Below are positions 48,613 to 61,423 of a stretch of 64,000 nucleotides of DNA, piece by piece (the stretch's first letter is position 1; each line of letters begins with the position of its first letter). The notes beneath the pieces were generated by a model. The model saw only the letters and a program-made list of their open reading frames with translations. It did no database searches and was not told the origin of the DNA. A program made the translations under genes and the position numbers. The stretch is from Carex sylvatica (Eukaryota > Streptophyta > Magnoliopsida > Poales > Cyperaceae), in assembly GCA_964058845.1 (NCBI GenBank), contig CAXKVR010000067.1:25331-89330 (forward strand). Direction: 5' to 3'.

Positions 48613-49956
48613 GTGCATGAGTTGATTACCGAATTAACTCGAGATAAAAGGGATCTTCAATTTAAAGAAAGAGTGTATTAATAATTTTAGTTTTTAATAA
48701 AAGTTGGATATTAAAATAAATAAATATATATATATATATATATTTTTTTGCATATCCTGGTGAAAATCTTAGTTACGTCACTGTACATATGTGTGTGTAA
48801 GTATTTAAATAAATTAGTAATAACCAATTGATCGACCGATCCAACCAGTAAACTATTAATTCAAAACTTTATCGAGTTGATATCCGATATGATTTTGATA
48901 ACATTGGGTAATTCAATTAAAGTTAGTAAGGATTAAATATAAAACTCTGAAATATTTAGTCCATAGCTTTATTTCTGATGCTTTTATTGCTAGTTATTTT
49001 TGAAATATTCGTCGGATATATATACAACTATATATATAAAAAAGAGAGGAGTAAAGATAACATGACCTGTTCAAGTTTGGAATTATGTTTTAGAATTTAA
49101 ATTGTTTCAAATTTCAAAATTTTGTTAAAAGCATATAGTTTTATTATTTGAGATCCTGACTTTAAGGAATTTGATTGTCATCAAAAATAGCTTTTAAAAC
49201 TATTTTAAAGATGGATAATTTAGATAGTTGTATATACTTGATCATTTATGTAATATAATAGATTGTTATAGCTTTTCTCTCACTGAAAAAGGAAAAACTA
49301 AAGAACAAATTTTATTCATTTAAGTCTCAAATGATTATTGTTACAGAACATTCTCTTCATTTCTTGAATTTAAAATTTCCTATTAAAAATAATACAAAAT
49401 CTAGCTAAATTTCTTCTAGCGAAGTTCGCTCACTCAATTTGTTATTGTTTTAAGTTTTAACTCTATGAATAAATAGAAAAAAATAAACAAAATTAAAGCC
49501 ATATTAAATATAATAAAAATTATAAAGGTTAATAGAAAATTGAAGAAAAATTTCAAGAATAAATAAAAAATAAACCCTAAAACATGTACTACTGCTTAGA
49601 ATGAAAAAAAAATGTCATGTCATGTTGTGATTATCACGTTATGATTTTAGTATCGTACCGTGATTAAAATATTAAAGATGATCACAACATGTAATTAGTC
49701 ACGCCACATGAGTCACGCTATGTCTAAACGTGTTGTGACCAAATGTGACTTGCATGACTATTTAATCATAATTTATGTTAGTTTATTTAAGATTAACTAT
49801 TTAGTCAAGATACGAGACTCGCGTGATCACGTACCGTGCCGTGATTTGATTAGATTTTTCACGTGACATATTGTGCCGTTCCACGACGCACGAATATCAA
49901 GGCACAAGATATGCGAATCACAACACTTAATCGACACACATAACGGTCTATAACGT

Positions 49957-50019
49957 AATCGTACCATTTCGTAGCATAATCGTACCGTTTCGTAGCAAAA
50001 TCGTACCGTTTCGCAGCAA
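49957..50019. repeat. Three 21-bp tandem repeats
   Basis: Unit AATCGTACC(A/G)TTTCGTAGCA, three copies in a row; unit 1 has a single diverged copy near 44555. Confidence 0.9.
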
Positions 50020-50410
50020 AATCGGCTCCGCCGTGCCATTTTTTTCACTCTACTTGCTGCTACTGAGTCCTTGCCGGATGCTGACATAGATCTCCAATTT
50101 AGACAGAACAATCTAGCAAATCTGAACCGTTGCCTCAAAATCACCTGAATAATCTGACCATCCAATTTCAATCAAACGATCAATAATTGCACAAAATCAC
50201 AAAACTATCCATTCATAGTTGGACAGGATCCCACTATAAACAAGCGGTGCTCTTTCATTCTCTACTCCCGTGGCGCAGAATCATCACCAAAATTAAATCA
50301 CCGCACAATAAATAAATAAATCAATAAACTAAAAACCCTTGTACAAAATATGAACGAATTTTGGTTGGCAACACAAAAAAGAGAGAAAAAAAAAAGAAGG
50401 AAAAAAAAAC

Positions 50411-51522
50411 ATGGCATTGAACCTCTCTCCTTCCTCTTCGTCTCTCTCAACGGCTCCATTCAAGCTCCAGCCTTCAGGCGCTTTCTCCAAGCCTCAGAGA
50501 TTTCCATTCAAACCCAACAAGCGGCACACGTGCCAGTGCAAAGCTGCAACACCTGAGGGTGTCACAGAAGATCCCACTGTAGAAGGTGCCTCTTCTATTT
50601 CTTGTTTGTAATTTTCAAAAAGAAGAAGATTATATAATGATTATTCACCTATTCACTAATCAAATGTGTGGTTTGATTTTTTGTTTTGAAGTTTCTTCTG
50701 CTCAGTCTCAGTTGGATATGTTGGAGCAGCTTACATCATCTCCCTCCTCTTCTGCTACTGGTACGCTTACATATACAACTATACCAGTAGTAACAGCTAC
50801 TAGTACCAGTACACAGCACATCATCGTGCCTGTCTAAACAAACTAGTATGCTGCAACAATTTCTTTGGTACTTAACGAATTGAAAAAATATAGCTCTGAT
50901 CCAACCACGTGGTATAAATTCCTGACAGAAGTTCAGGATGGTTTGTAATCCTTACCCAATTGAATTGCTTTGAAGGTACCATCAATGTCAGGTCGGTACC
51001 AGTTCTGGTACAGAAATCCTTATGATTTGTGGGGATTCAATATTATTGATCACAATAACTTATGTGGTGAACTTGTTAAAGTTTCTTTTAGCTATTGAAT
51101 AGTACGCTATTTTCAAGTAAAGGTGCAAAAAATACCAGAAAAATAAAATCAAAACTCATTCTATGTGTGTGTTTGTGTGTGTGTGTGAGAGAGAGAAGAT
51201 ATTAAAGCCCCCCAGCTTTTTCTCTCTTTCAGGCTACAGGAGTGACGGCACCGAATTGCAGAGGTCTACAGTTAGAGAAAAGCTGTCAGAACTATTTGGA
51301 GAGACAAGAGGCGAGTTCACTCTCCCTCTAGGAAAGAAGCTTAAAAAAAGCACACTCACCATTTCTAAGAAGAGAAATATCAAGAGGCAAGCTCTCCTAA
51401 ATGAAGTCGGTAAGAGAAACGACTCAGTTTTCTTTGCAACAATCGGCGTATTTGTTATTGTCCCTCCATTTGCCATACTGGCTATTGCTGTTCTGACTGG
51501 TTATGTAGACCTCATGCCTTGA
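50411..51522 (+). CDS. Predicted plastid membrane protein, unknown function
   Basis: Three exons (50411-50585, 50692-50760, 51233-51522) join in frame to 177 residues. The N-terminus is rich in Ser/Pro with basic residues and almost no acidic ones (MALNLSPSSSSLSTAPFKLQ), typical of a chloroplast transit peptide. A Ser-rich spacer follows (59-80), then a conserved-looking region with SDGTELQRSTVREKLSEL, GEFTLPLGKK and TISKKRNIKRQ. A single C-terminal transmembrane helix spans about 147-170 (VFFATIGVFVIVPPFAILAI) and ends GYVDLMP. I do not recognise it with certainty. A small green-lineage thylakoid protein such as the cytochrome b6f accumulation factor DAC/CGLD22 is one untested possibility. 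Its upstream 700 bp is duplicated at 44180-45270. Confidence 0.8.
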
Positions 51523-51953
51523 TTTGGATATACAGATAAAATTTCATTTCTTCAAGGCATGATTTCATAGTATTGTTACTTATGTACAGTTTATAGAAGG
51601 GAAATTTTGTAGTTTTTATTTTTATTTTTCTGGTATATATGATTATTAATTTTAGACATTAACTACCAGCTAGAATTGGGACCTACGACTAGACATGAAT
51701 GTTTGTTGCTTACCAGTAATAAATTTGAAAGGGGAAAGCAAAAGTCAAAAGCTAAAGAAAAGATAAAAGATAGAATGATTTGGGAATAATTGCCGACACC
51801 ACTTTTTCTGGAAAATATATTTTACCCAACACTGGTTTTTGCGCTGAAGAGCACCGCAAAAACACATCTTACAACCAAAACCAAATATTTACTGAAGGAA
51901 ATTGGATGAAAATATAAAAAATAATCAAAAATCAAAAATCAAAAGAGCAATGA

Positions 51954-53788
51954 TCAGTCTAGAAAATCTCTTATACGAGGAATCGCAACATGTTCTTTAT
52001 TGACACTTGTTCTTGGAGAGGTCATATTGTCAGTGGGTCTGATCTGCTCATCACAATGCCGAGCTCCTTGTCCCAAAATGTATTGCCATCGATCTTGTAA
52101 TAGATAGGCGAAACCAATCAAAGAAACCTCTAAGGTGAAAAGAACTACCCATAGCCTTACACTCTTGGAGGTTTTCTCGTGGTACGTGTGAAGGCCGATG
52201 TAGATGTTTGCTATTCCCACCATGCAAATAATGATTCCAATCAACCAGTGAATCAGGTACCAAACACTCCTCGCTTTTACACCCCTAATGAAAAGACATA
52301 AAAGTGAAGGGAAATTAAAATGAAATTGTTGTGTAATGTAATTTATTTGCCATGTGTAAGCATTCGTGTGACTACTGTGTTTGTTTACAGTGATATTATG
52401 ATTATTACAAATGCTGGTAGAAACACAGATGAAGTAAAAGTTAACAATGCCAAAAAAAAGAAGAACAAAATTACAATCCAGCAGCAAGGATTCTTGAGGC
52501 CTCTTACCAGCAAGGTATTCAAAGGAACAAATATGGTTATATGATGCTATAACAGGCTTAACTGACTTCTGATAATGCCCAAATTTCAAAAAGAGGAATC
52601 ACTTGATCAGAATCCATTATTTTCATAATTTACATGTGATTAACATAGCCTTCATACCTATTTGGCCTTAAGAAACCAAGCAGAGGTTGAAACCAAATGA
52701 AGCCATAGAGTGCCAATCCAATTCTTTGATGAGTATTGTTGAAGGAGTTCTGAAAATTTTTAAGTGACAAAACTGCCCCTGCTGTGGCAAGTGCAACTGC
52801 TGCAAGCTGTCAGCAGATCATTTAATCAATAATATCTATTTTGCACTAATTATAAAGATTTCAAGCAGCACTACACATTATTGCTGCAAAGCTGGCCAAA
52901 CCAATATAGAGCCATCATGTTACACCAATTACCAGACCATATTAGCCTGATACCAGTATAATATCAGTACTATCATCTGAAATTGGGCTTTGTTAGAGCT
53001 ATAGGAGGATATCCATGAAGTTTAGTAATAGTAAGAAAAGAGAGTTCAGTTACCTGTAAAACCACATGCAAGTAATACAGGACCCTAGAGTATTTGCCGC
53101 AGGTGCAGCTGCTTGCAAATCTTATTACTAGTATTCCAATAGGCATCAAGAATCCAACTGAACCCCAAAGGAGCAATGCATGGATCTTGATTTGCAATGA
53201 CAGTTTTGGATTCAGCTGCAAGCAAGTTAATTTAAATTATTACTTATTAGTAATATATTCATCTCTAGCCCTGCAATTTTGAAATTACTTGTAAAAAAAC
53301 CCTGCAAAATGAAAAATGTCATCTATACCCAATGAACAGATGGAAACATCTCGGCATATAATTACTGCAACCAAAACAATATCCTTTGTTGTGCTTCAAT
53401 AAAAACTCTAAATGATGAAATTTTCACAATAATTGATGAAATGCCTTTTCAATGTAGGTTTCTACAAGATTTTTTTTTTAAAAAGACATTTGACAAACAG
53501 AAGGACTTGATTTACAAATTAGAAGAAACAAAGATATCATCAATAAGAAATATATGTTTAGCATGCTATACCAAACTTCATAGGATATTGTACTGGTATA
53601 TGTTTAGCATGAACACCCCTACATTACTAGAAATTGAAATGTAATTTTACCTTCAAGGGGCTGGATTGGCTATCATTATGGCTTTGATCTGTGATATTTC
53701 GCGCCGATTCCACTGATGGTACAATAATAGTAAGAAGAACAAACCAAACAAATATAACAGCTGTTTTTTCTCTTTTTAATGCAAGCAT
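51954..53788 (-). CDS. Cytochrome b561-domain membrane protein
   Basis: Four exons (53788-53651, 53215-53054, 52806-52658, 52284-51954) give 259 residues. A signal peptide (about 1-28, AVIFVWFVLLTIIVPSVESA) is followed by a cytochrome b561 core with about five membrane helices. The candidate haem ligands lie in IHALLLWG (H58), YYLHVVLQ (H96), NTHQRIGLALYG (H126) and WYLIHWLIG (H162). No DOMON domain precedes it, so it matches the short plant b561-domain-only proteins (Arabidopsis At4g18260-type). These are thought to move electrons across membranes, probably from ascorbate. The C-terminal tail is hydrophilic. It converges with the plastid protein gene; the stop codons are about 430 bp apart. 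Confidence 0.9.
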
Positions 53789-54663
53789 ATTGCTTTCTTA
53801 GATAGCTCCTCCTCTGACAAAGAAAGGTGAAGAGAACTACAACACATAGGCTTCTTCTAGCTTCAATAGATTAACAATTGCATGGCAATTAGAAGCAATC
53901 CCAACTCACTCTTTCTATCTCTTGATTATAAAACAATATCCTCATGCAAGAAATGCCTTCCTTGGAGAGTATACCTTGAAGCCTATTGTATAGAAATTAC
54001 AATCACAATAAAGAACCCCACTTTAACAAAAGAACAATGAAGAAAGAGAACTAAATTAAGCCTCTCAGAGCAGTCCCATTAAGCAATAACTTGTGGAACA
54101 ATGAAGGAATGTTAGAAGCAAAAGAGATTGATTTAAGAGAATCACTTTTGAGTTGGTGTTGACATAAAAAAGGGGTTGGGATATTGTATTTTGAACCATT
54201 AAAGTTTACAGTATATGATTGTAGCAGGAACTTTTGTGCACAATGGCGTACCTAAAAATAAAAGAGAGAGGGAAAGTTCTTTTCTTCTTTTTTCTTGTCA
54301 ATGTAAGAGGAAAAGTTGAAAAAAAAAGGTCCAGTTGGAATCATAACTTTGTTAATTTTCTTTTTGTTTGTTAATGTAGGCCATAGTTGATAGTTCTATC
54401 AAAAATGTGACTTCTCTAGAATCATACTTTGGATGTTATAGTGGATAATACTTTGGATGGATGTTATGATGGTTTGAACTTTTGAAACCTTAAAATGGCA
54501 ATTTGGCTGGTTGGTGGTGAACAAAATTGTAGAATTATATTTTTCAGAAATTCCATGCGGCTAGTTAATGACAAAGAATTAAGAGAAAAAAATTATGATA
54601 TCATCATTTTCATGCATGTTTGGTAAAATATGATTGTTGGAGAACAAGTACTATGATCTATTT
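53789..54663. other. 5' flank of b561 gene
   Basis: Minus-strand leader and promoter region. No unambiguous TATA box or further gene was identified. Confidence 0.4.
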
Positions 54664-54672
54664 TTTATAGAA

Positions 54673-55050
54673 GAGGAGGATTCAAATGCCTCTATTTTTA
54701 AGAACTTTAATAACTTTAAATTTAAAACTTAAAAGTCAAACTAAAACTGTTGGATATGTTATATATTATTTTATCTATGCATGTGTAAAAAATTATGACA
54801 TTTCAAGTTTATTTTAGTTGTCATCAAGAGCTTGTAAAGACGTACTAATGTGGATAATTTCTAGATGTTGATTTTTCAAATGATTGAATCATATAGAAAC
54901 AAAATTGAAATGTGATTTTTTTTATGAGCACACAGAGAAAATAATATAGATTATATCTAACAGTTTTATTTTGACGTTTATAATTTATTAACGTTTTTAA
55001 AAATAAAGACATAGTGAAAATATAAAAATGGAGGCATTTGAATTCTCCAC
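54673..55050. mobile_element. Mutator-like foldback MITE, GAGGAGGATTC type
   Basis: 378 bp, sister of 102-512: starts GAGGAGGATTCAAATGCC and ends GGAGGCATTTGAATTCTCCAC. Flanks tttatagaa / tttataaaa (two mismatches) fit an eroded 9-bp duplication. Confidence 0.8.
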
Positions 55051-55059
55051 TTTATAAAA

Positions 55060-58000
55060 ATACTCCCTAATCATGTTCAGTGTGAAGTATTTTAAATCGT
55101 TTATTCTATTTGGCTAAGAGAATGTTAGAAAACAATAATAAAAATACCAAACAAAGAAAAAAAAAATCAAAAATGATATTTTTTTTATCACAAAGAAACA
55201 AAAATATTAATATTTAAAGATTTTGTTATTTAGTAAAGATTGTAAATATTGTAGAGAGATTCAAAGGAAGCATTGTAGAGTTTTACCTCACTTATCCACC
55301 TTTATATATTAATAAAATCCAGATTCTCTTGGGCCTGGTTCTTACAACAATTGAGTACCATAGAAGAATACCTTTACAGAGTAGTAGAAGGTTGTGTGGG
55401 TCCGGGTAACAAGCGACCCACTACATGACCACAACTCCTATTGCATCAAAGGATCCAGAATTATCATTGTGATTGCTGTGCAGTGTTTACTGTGTTTTAA
55501 TTGTTGAGTTGCAGAAGGCACCAAGAGGTTTAAGTTCAAGAGTGTTGATGGCCATTCTCAAAAAGTGGTCAGAGAAAAAGTGTAGGTTTGAATTTACGAA
55601 AAAGGATGAATTTGAATTTTTGAAATTTGTGATGTGTTACATATAAGGAATTTTTAAATTTTTGAATTAATTTTTATAGAGTCAAGTGGTTAAAAAATGT
55701 TAAAAAAATAAATACATTAAAATTAATTTATGAAGCTTCTAATTTTGACTGCATGACTTTATACTAAATAATTCGAAAGTTTATTTTTTTTTGCATGTAG
55801 ATGTATCATTTGTAAAGTATATGAGTTTTAATGATTCAGATTCGTCATTTAAAATTAATTCAATAAATTTTATAGTTAAGTTCATAAAGAAGGTTGGTGA
55901 ATTGAGAAACACCCTAGTTATACTCAAGTATTTATCTACAAATAACAAAATAAAAAATGACCAACATGATAAATAACCGGCATGATAAATGGAAATACTG
56001 TCTAAGTAAAATGTTTTAGATTACAGTTTACTTTTTAAAAGAGATTGACTTGTTAATTTATTTGATCTTATATATTTTTTTTTTGATAATGGACATAGAG
56101 TTCAAGTGGTGGCATATCTCTTTTATTAATTCTTTTGGGGCAATATGTCCAAAATAATTTTTTTTAAAAATAGAATCAAATTTAAATATTTAAACGAAAC
56201 AAGTAAGTTGAATTTTGTTTTTATGAAAAATAGATTGGTAGATGCAGTTTACTATGCTTATTTTATATGCAGTGGAGCGAATACTTGTTTGCCTCCACCG
56301 ATCCTACGTGAAGCTGTTTTTTATAAAAATAAATTTCAACGTGTTTATTTTGTTAAAATATTTAAATTTGATTCTAATTAAAAAAAAAAATTCCCCAAAA
56401 TGCTTATCTTGAATCCGAGACTAAGATAAAGTGCAACAAATACGGAGAGGCATTATATCTATCAAGATTTTGATGCATGCACATGAAATAGTACTATTTC
56501 TTCTCTTTTATGCCTTCCATTATTCCCTTGTCAGAAACCACTACAGAAAAGAGAAGCATGGCCACCCCAATGTACCTCCGGACCAGTTTCTATAATGGAC
56601 ATCTCTGTCATACATAAGAGTTAGTGAATTAACTTTGACATGCAGCATGTCGACATGGCATGGCATGGCCGGCATGCGTTCGGATCGACATGGCACGGGT
56701 CCTTGTACATGTCGTACAAACACGTTCACGTGTCATGCTGTTGGAAAACGTGCCTGACACCATGGACGGACTCAAGAAGGAATTGGAGTAGGCAAGTGTC
56801 TATTCTGGAATTTGAATTTTTATTTTTGATCCAGTACTAATTGTTCAATGTGTCTATTCCTGACCTGAGTTAGTCTGATTTTTGAACCGATTCCTTCTAT
56901 GATTTGCTCGATTTTGCATATTTTGTTTTTGTTTTTGTTTTTGTTTTTGTTTTTTTGTTTTTATGACTGTGATGTTCTATTTCATAAATATAATGAGAGA
57001 GAAGATAAATAAGAAATGTCTGACGGTGAAAACTATCATTATAATTCTAAAGAAATAGGCTGGCAGAACTTTTTGAACATTTTATTATTCAATACATATA
57101 TTTTGGTTAAACTTTTATCTAAGTTTTAACTTCAATTTGTTAATTTGCTAAGAACAGTTCCACTTTAAACTGTGCCAAACAAATTTTTAATTAGCATAGA
57201 AAAAATATTTTAATACGGTATTAATCAATTTTATGATTATAACATATTTTTAATAAACATAGTTATAGAGATTGAGTTATAATTGTGTACCGATAAATTA
57301 ATGGGTTTGAATCCGATTAGTTATTTAAACTCAACTAGTGTCCTACTCTAACAGAAATTCTGAATCCGCCCCTACTGACACACTCATGTCTGTCAGGTGT
57401 GTTGTGACCGTATAGATATATAGATCACAGATGTACCAGTACATTTTATATTTTTAGACGTGTAGGTTATTTTTTGCACCTTTTAGCACGACACAATATT
57501 ACACGCCTAAAGCCATAGTATATATATATGTGCCTGCAAGACATGCATATGGCACGCCTGACAAACACAAACATGGCAAGAGATGTTATTTATAATTCAC
57601 TACATTGAGTTTTATTTAAAAAGTGATGTCATCATGACATACCATATGCTAAAATGAATGTCAGTCCAGTTACTGTTAATGATCTGCAAAGAATATTTTA
57701 TTCAGTTTACGGGACCAGTGTTTCCCTGTTTTGGTTCATTTGGGCAATGATGTATTAATTTATCTAGTAATGTTACTTACAAAATTAATTATTGAAATGA
57801 TGTAAAAGCATTCATGTTTAATTATACTCTTCAGGCCTGTTCACTTTTACAAGATCTAGCTAGGTGGAAAATTGTTCAAATATTTATGTTTAAAGCCACA
57901 AACGAAGCACTACAATTTAGGTCTCATTTCCTAAGTCAACCAGCCTTAAGTAAATTAGCCTATAGAGTGAGAGAGATTGATCAATATGTTTTCAGTAATA

Positions 58001-58433
58001 CTTCAGCCGAAGTGCTATCAATTTAAATTTTAAAAAATTGAATTTGAAACTCTAAACGAAGTAGCTCGATAAATTGGTTATATATTGAACTTGTAGAATA
58101 CTAATTTTTATTATTTTTTGAAACTTTTTACTATTTTTTTATGATTTATAAAGATGACAAAAAATGGTCTAAAATATTGACAATTTGCACAGAGGAAAGA
58201 TAGGCGGGGAATACGAAGAAAAGGAAAGAGGAAATTAGACATAAGATATAGGCGGGGGAGAGAAAAGATATTGGAAAATTCTAGTAACGGAGCGGACTCC
58301 ATCTAATTTTTCCGTTTCGTGAAATTTGATTAAGTGCGAATCAGAAAGCAGATCTGATGATTTAGAAGTTATTATAATTTTTTCTAAAATTCTAATGTTA
58401 TGATATTAGCCGGACTACACACACACACACAGT
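55060..58433. other. Intergenic, repeat-rich, no gene
   Basis: A partial core A MITE lies at about 55656-55924, ending CCCTAGTTATACTC. A small inverted repeat (ATAGAATCAAATTTAAATAT) spans 56165-56385. CACGTGTCATGC-type repeats lie at 56640-56760, (GTTTTT)n at 56917-56960, and a fragment at about 57889-57942 reappears inverted at about 62425-62490. Open frames here (for example 57814-58026) show no domain. Confidence 0.5.
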
Positions 58434-58843
58434 ATTTGGCTACTCTTCCATGCCATAAGCATAGATCATATGCTTATAAGTCATTTTTGCGTTTTCAATA
58501 TCCAAATGGTTGATCTGAAGCGCTGAACATGTTCTCCATATTAATATGTGTTTGGAAATCAAATTTTACATTTTTTGAAATTTTTTACTATTTTTTCAAA
58601 AAATTTCAAAATAGAGTTTTTCATATTTTTTTTATTATTTTTTTAATATTTTTTATGACTGCTTTGAAAAATTCAAAAAAAAAAAAAGAAAAAAAATTCA
58701 AAAAAATATATAATTTGGTCTCCAAGCACATTATAGTATGGAGAATATGTTGAGTGGTTTAGATTGACCATTTGGACATTAAAAACATAAAAAATGACTT
58801 ATAAGCATATACCATCATATGCTTATGGAAGTAGAGTAGCCAA
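58434..58843. mobile_element. Foldback MITE, core B, TTGGCTACTCT ends
   Basis: About 410 bp, ends TTGGCTACTCTTCC / AGAGTAGCCAA, nested ATATGCTTATAAG hairpin, core TTCTCCATATTAATATGTG and TTTGGTCTCCAAGCACA. Flanked by (CA)n on the left and (ATCT)n on the right. Terminal GAG eroded. Confidence 0.8.
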
Positions 58844-58849
58844 TCTATC

Positions 58850-58855
58850 TATCTC

Positions 58856-58888
<33 letters not shown>

Positions 58889-58925
58889 ATATCTATCTAT
58901 ATGTGTGTGTGTATCTATCTATATC
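58850..58925. repeat. (ATCT)n microsatellite
   Basis: About 15 ATCT units interrupted by ATAT and (GT)n, between two foldback elements. Confidence 0.9.
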
Positions 58926-59333
58926 GAGTTTGGCTAGTATAACATCAGTGCCATTTCAATCTATATAACACCAACTCTAAAATCTATCAAATCAACTTCA
59001 AACAGTAAATTCAAACCGTTCAAACCGATCTACTTCATTAGTTGTGCGTTTACATGCAAAATTTATAACTTTTTGAATTTATTTAATATTAGGTCAAGCG
59101 GTCAAATATGTGAGTTTTTAAGTTAATTTTAATACATTAATTTTTCAATATTTTTACCTCTTGATTTGATACTAAAATAACTCGAAAATATAAAAAAATT
59201 TGTATGTAAACGCATCACACATAATGTAAATTGATTTGAATGGTTTGGATTTACCATTTAAAGTCGATTTGATAGGTTTTAGAGTTGGTGTTATATAGGT
59301 TGAAACGACACTGATGTTATACTAGCCAAACTC
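58926..59333. mobile_element. Foldback MITE, core A, GAGTTTGGCTAG ends, 9-bp TSD
   Basis: 408 bp with ends GAGTTTGGCTAGTATAACAT / ATGTTATACTAGCCAAACTC and identical 9-bp duplications atctatatc (58917-58925, 59334-59342). The interior has core A words (GGTCAAGCGGTCAAA, CGCATCAC). Non-coding. Confidence 0.93.
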
Positions 59334-59342
59334 ATCTATATC

Positions 59343-59344
59343 TA

Positions 59345-59391
<47 letters not shown>

Positions 59392-60819
59392 CTTCATTTT
59401 ATTATTAAGCACGTTGGATGTCCGATCCGCCAATGGTTATGATTTAAAGATAAAATTTTGGATTTAATCTCGTCCTCTAATAAAATAATTTGTCTTTTTT
59501 TGATTAAATGCATCTTTTTAATGTGTAGAAGTCTAAATTTAATTAGAGATGTATTCGCCACATGAACTGTCACACATATTGCAAACGATAATTGGTTAGA
59601 ATTAAATTTGAAGAGACTTCATGTTTTAACAATTTTGCTTTTGATTTCCTTATTTCTCTTCTTCATATCTCTACGATGCAATTATCTGATCTTTACAAAC
59701 AATTCTTTCTATATTTTTGACAATTAATATGGAAATTATCTTATATTTCCAAATTTGTGGAGAAAATAAAGACTATAATATAAATCCTATAATGTTTTGT
59801 GTTAAATTCTCAATTCTGTTTCTGTGCCATTATTAAAAATATCACCCCAAGCAATTCTCAACTCAGGGATATGATTGGATATATGCTTTATTCAAGTCAA
59901 AACTTTCTCCAAGGATCACAATTCTGTGAGTTCCTTTTTTTTATTTTTTTCCAATTGATAATCAATGTTTTTTTAAGAGAAATGTGGAGGCTTTCCATTA
60001 ACAAAGACATCAGTGGTGCCAGTATTACAGAGCCATATTATTTCCAGTGATTTAAAAGTAATGGATAATACAATCAATGTGAAACCAGCAAAAACTCAAT
60101 ATCTAAGGTTTATTTCTGCAACAATCTCAATGCCGAGCAATCTTGGTATATATTATGAGTTCTTTCGAAATTCTAATACAATCAATGTTATTATATATCT
60201 TGTTTGTAATTAAGTCCCATAGATTTCAATAGCGACAATAACAAGAAATACACAGTATATCCAATTTTAATTGCAATTAAGAAAAACACTCAAGTTTTGC
60301 GACTAAATATACACTTCCAAATTTCCTTTCCCAATTCTATAATATGTGCAAAGCTCGCACGATTAAAAGCTCAATTAAGCCTTACTTTTTATATGAAGTA
60401 ATTAAGCCTTAAAAAAAACTTAATTATAAAAAATGCTCAGTTTAAGGAAAAAAATGTGAGTCTGGGAATCGTTTGGTAGTATTGTTGGTTTTTTTTATAG
60501 TTCTCTAACTTTATTTACAGGAGCCCAGCATGAAGTGGGTTGACTGGTAAAATAACAAATGCATTTTCTAACCTAAAGGAGCTTCAGACCTCGTACAAAT
60601 CAAATTTGTACATTGCTTGCATTCATTTTTTTATGTTATATTTTATATGTTTGTTGTAGATGAAACGATTTTGTCTTTGTTTTCTTAGTGTAAATAGTAA
60701 GGAAAAATACATTTTTATGATATCATGAATTGAATAAATAAGCATTTTTTTTCACCATCTGTGTTTAATAAATAAATAAAATAATTATTAGTTCATATTC
60801 AGCTTCAAATTTAGTATAT
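59343..60819. other. Intergenic, no supported gene
   Basis: Begins with (CT)n(TA)n at about 59348-59390. Open frames at 59799-60050 and 60013-60213 have no recognisable domain and ordinary AT-rich composition. Confidence 0.4.
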
Positions 60820-60828
60820 ATTTTTCAT

Positions 60829-61215
60829 GAGGAAGGTTTCAATATATATCTTATGTGTTTCATACCTCATTTTTTATATCTTCGTTTTCAAAGTTCAAAT
60901 TATTGATCCGGACCCCTCAACATGATATCTATAATAAAATATACTTGGGGATGAAATTTTATAATTTTTGAATTTTTTTTACTATTTTTTTAGATAGGTC
61001 AAAAATCATTGTTTTTGAACCGTCTAGAAACAATTATTTTGTACCTATCTTAAAAAATATTATAAAAATTTCAAAAAAAATATAAAATTTCATCCCCAAA
61101 CATATTTTAGTATGAATATCATTTTGAACAGATCGGATCAACAATTTGAAATTTGAAAACAAAAATATAAAAAAAAATGCGGTATGAAAGGTGTTCCGGT
61201 ATTGGAACCCTCCTC
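60829..61215. mobile_element. Foldback MITE, GAGGAAGGTTTC ends, 9-bp TSD
   Basis: 387 bp; ends GAGGAAGGTTTCAATA / TATTGGAACCCTCCTC; identical 9-bp duplications atttttcat (60820-60828, 61216-61224). Arms carry CTTGGGGATGAAATTTTATA; the centre pairs GATAGGT with ACCTATC, like 39496-39870. Confidence 0.93.
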
Positions 61216-61423
61216 ATTTTTCATTCGTTTTTGTAAATAATTCTGAAAAAAAAAATTGTGTATGTATTGACATGCCAGAAAGGTTGTTGAATTATAAGAG
61301 TTGTTGTTGTTTCTTTTATTATTATTTATTATTTAACTCTTTGTTCAATTTTTACGTTAAATTTTATTATGTCTCCGTTGTACTGCACGGGCACAATACT
61401 ATGTGTATATATATATATATATA

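Larger units (their letters stand above)
45271..50305. repeat. Tandem segmental duplication, unit 2
   Basis: About 5 kb, homologous in order to unit 1. The junction is at CACCAAAATTAAAT followed by CCAAAGCCCCATAAC (about 45271). Its right end, CACCAAAATTAAATCACC, runs into the leader of the gene at 50411. It contains its own core A MITE at 48254-48612, a 47-bp tandem duplication (47764-47857) and a 3 x 21-bp tandem repeat (49957-50019). Non-coding. Confidence 0.88.

Noticed and set aside
49827..50171. 114-codon minus-strand open frame
   Set aside because: Its repeated peptide comes from the 21-bp tandem repeat in non-coding duplicated DNA; no domain, and unit 1 does not keep the frame.
57814..58026. 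70-codon open frame
   Set aside because: Part of it is the fragment repeated at 62425-62490; no domain.
59799..60213. Two overlapping short frames as a gene
   Set aside because: No homology, no splice-supported extension, ordinary AT-rich composition.
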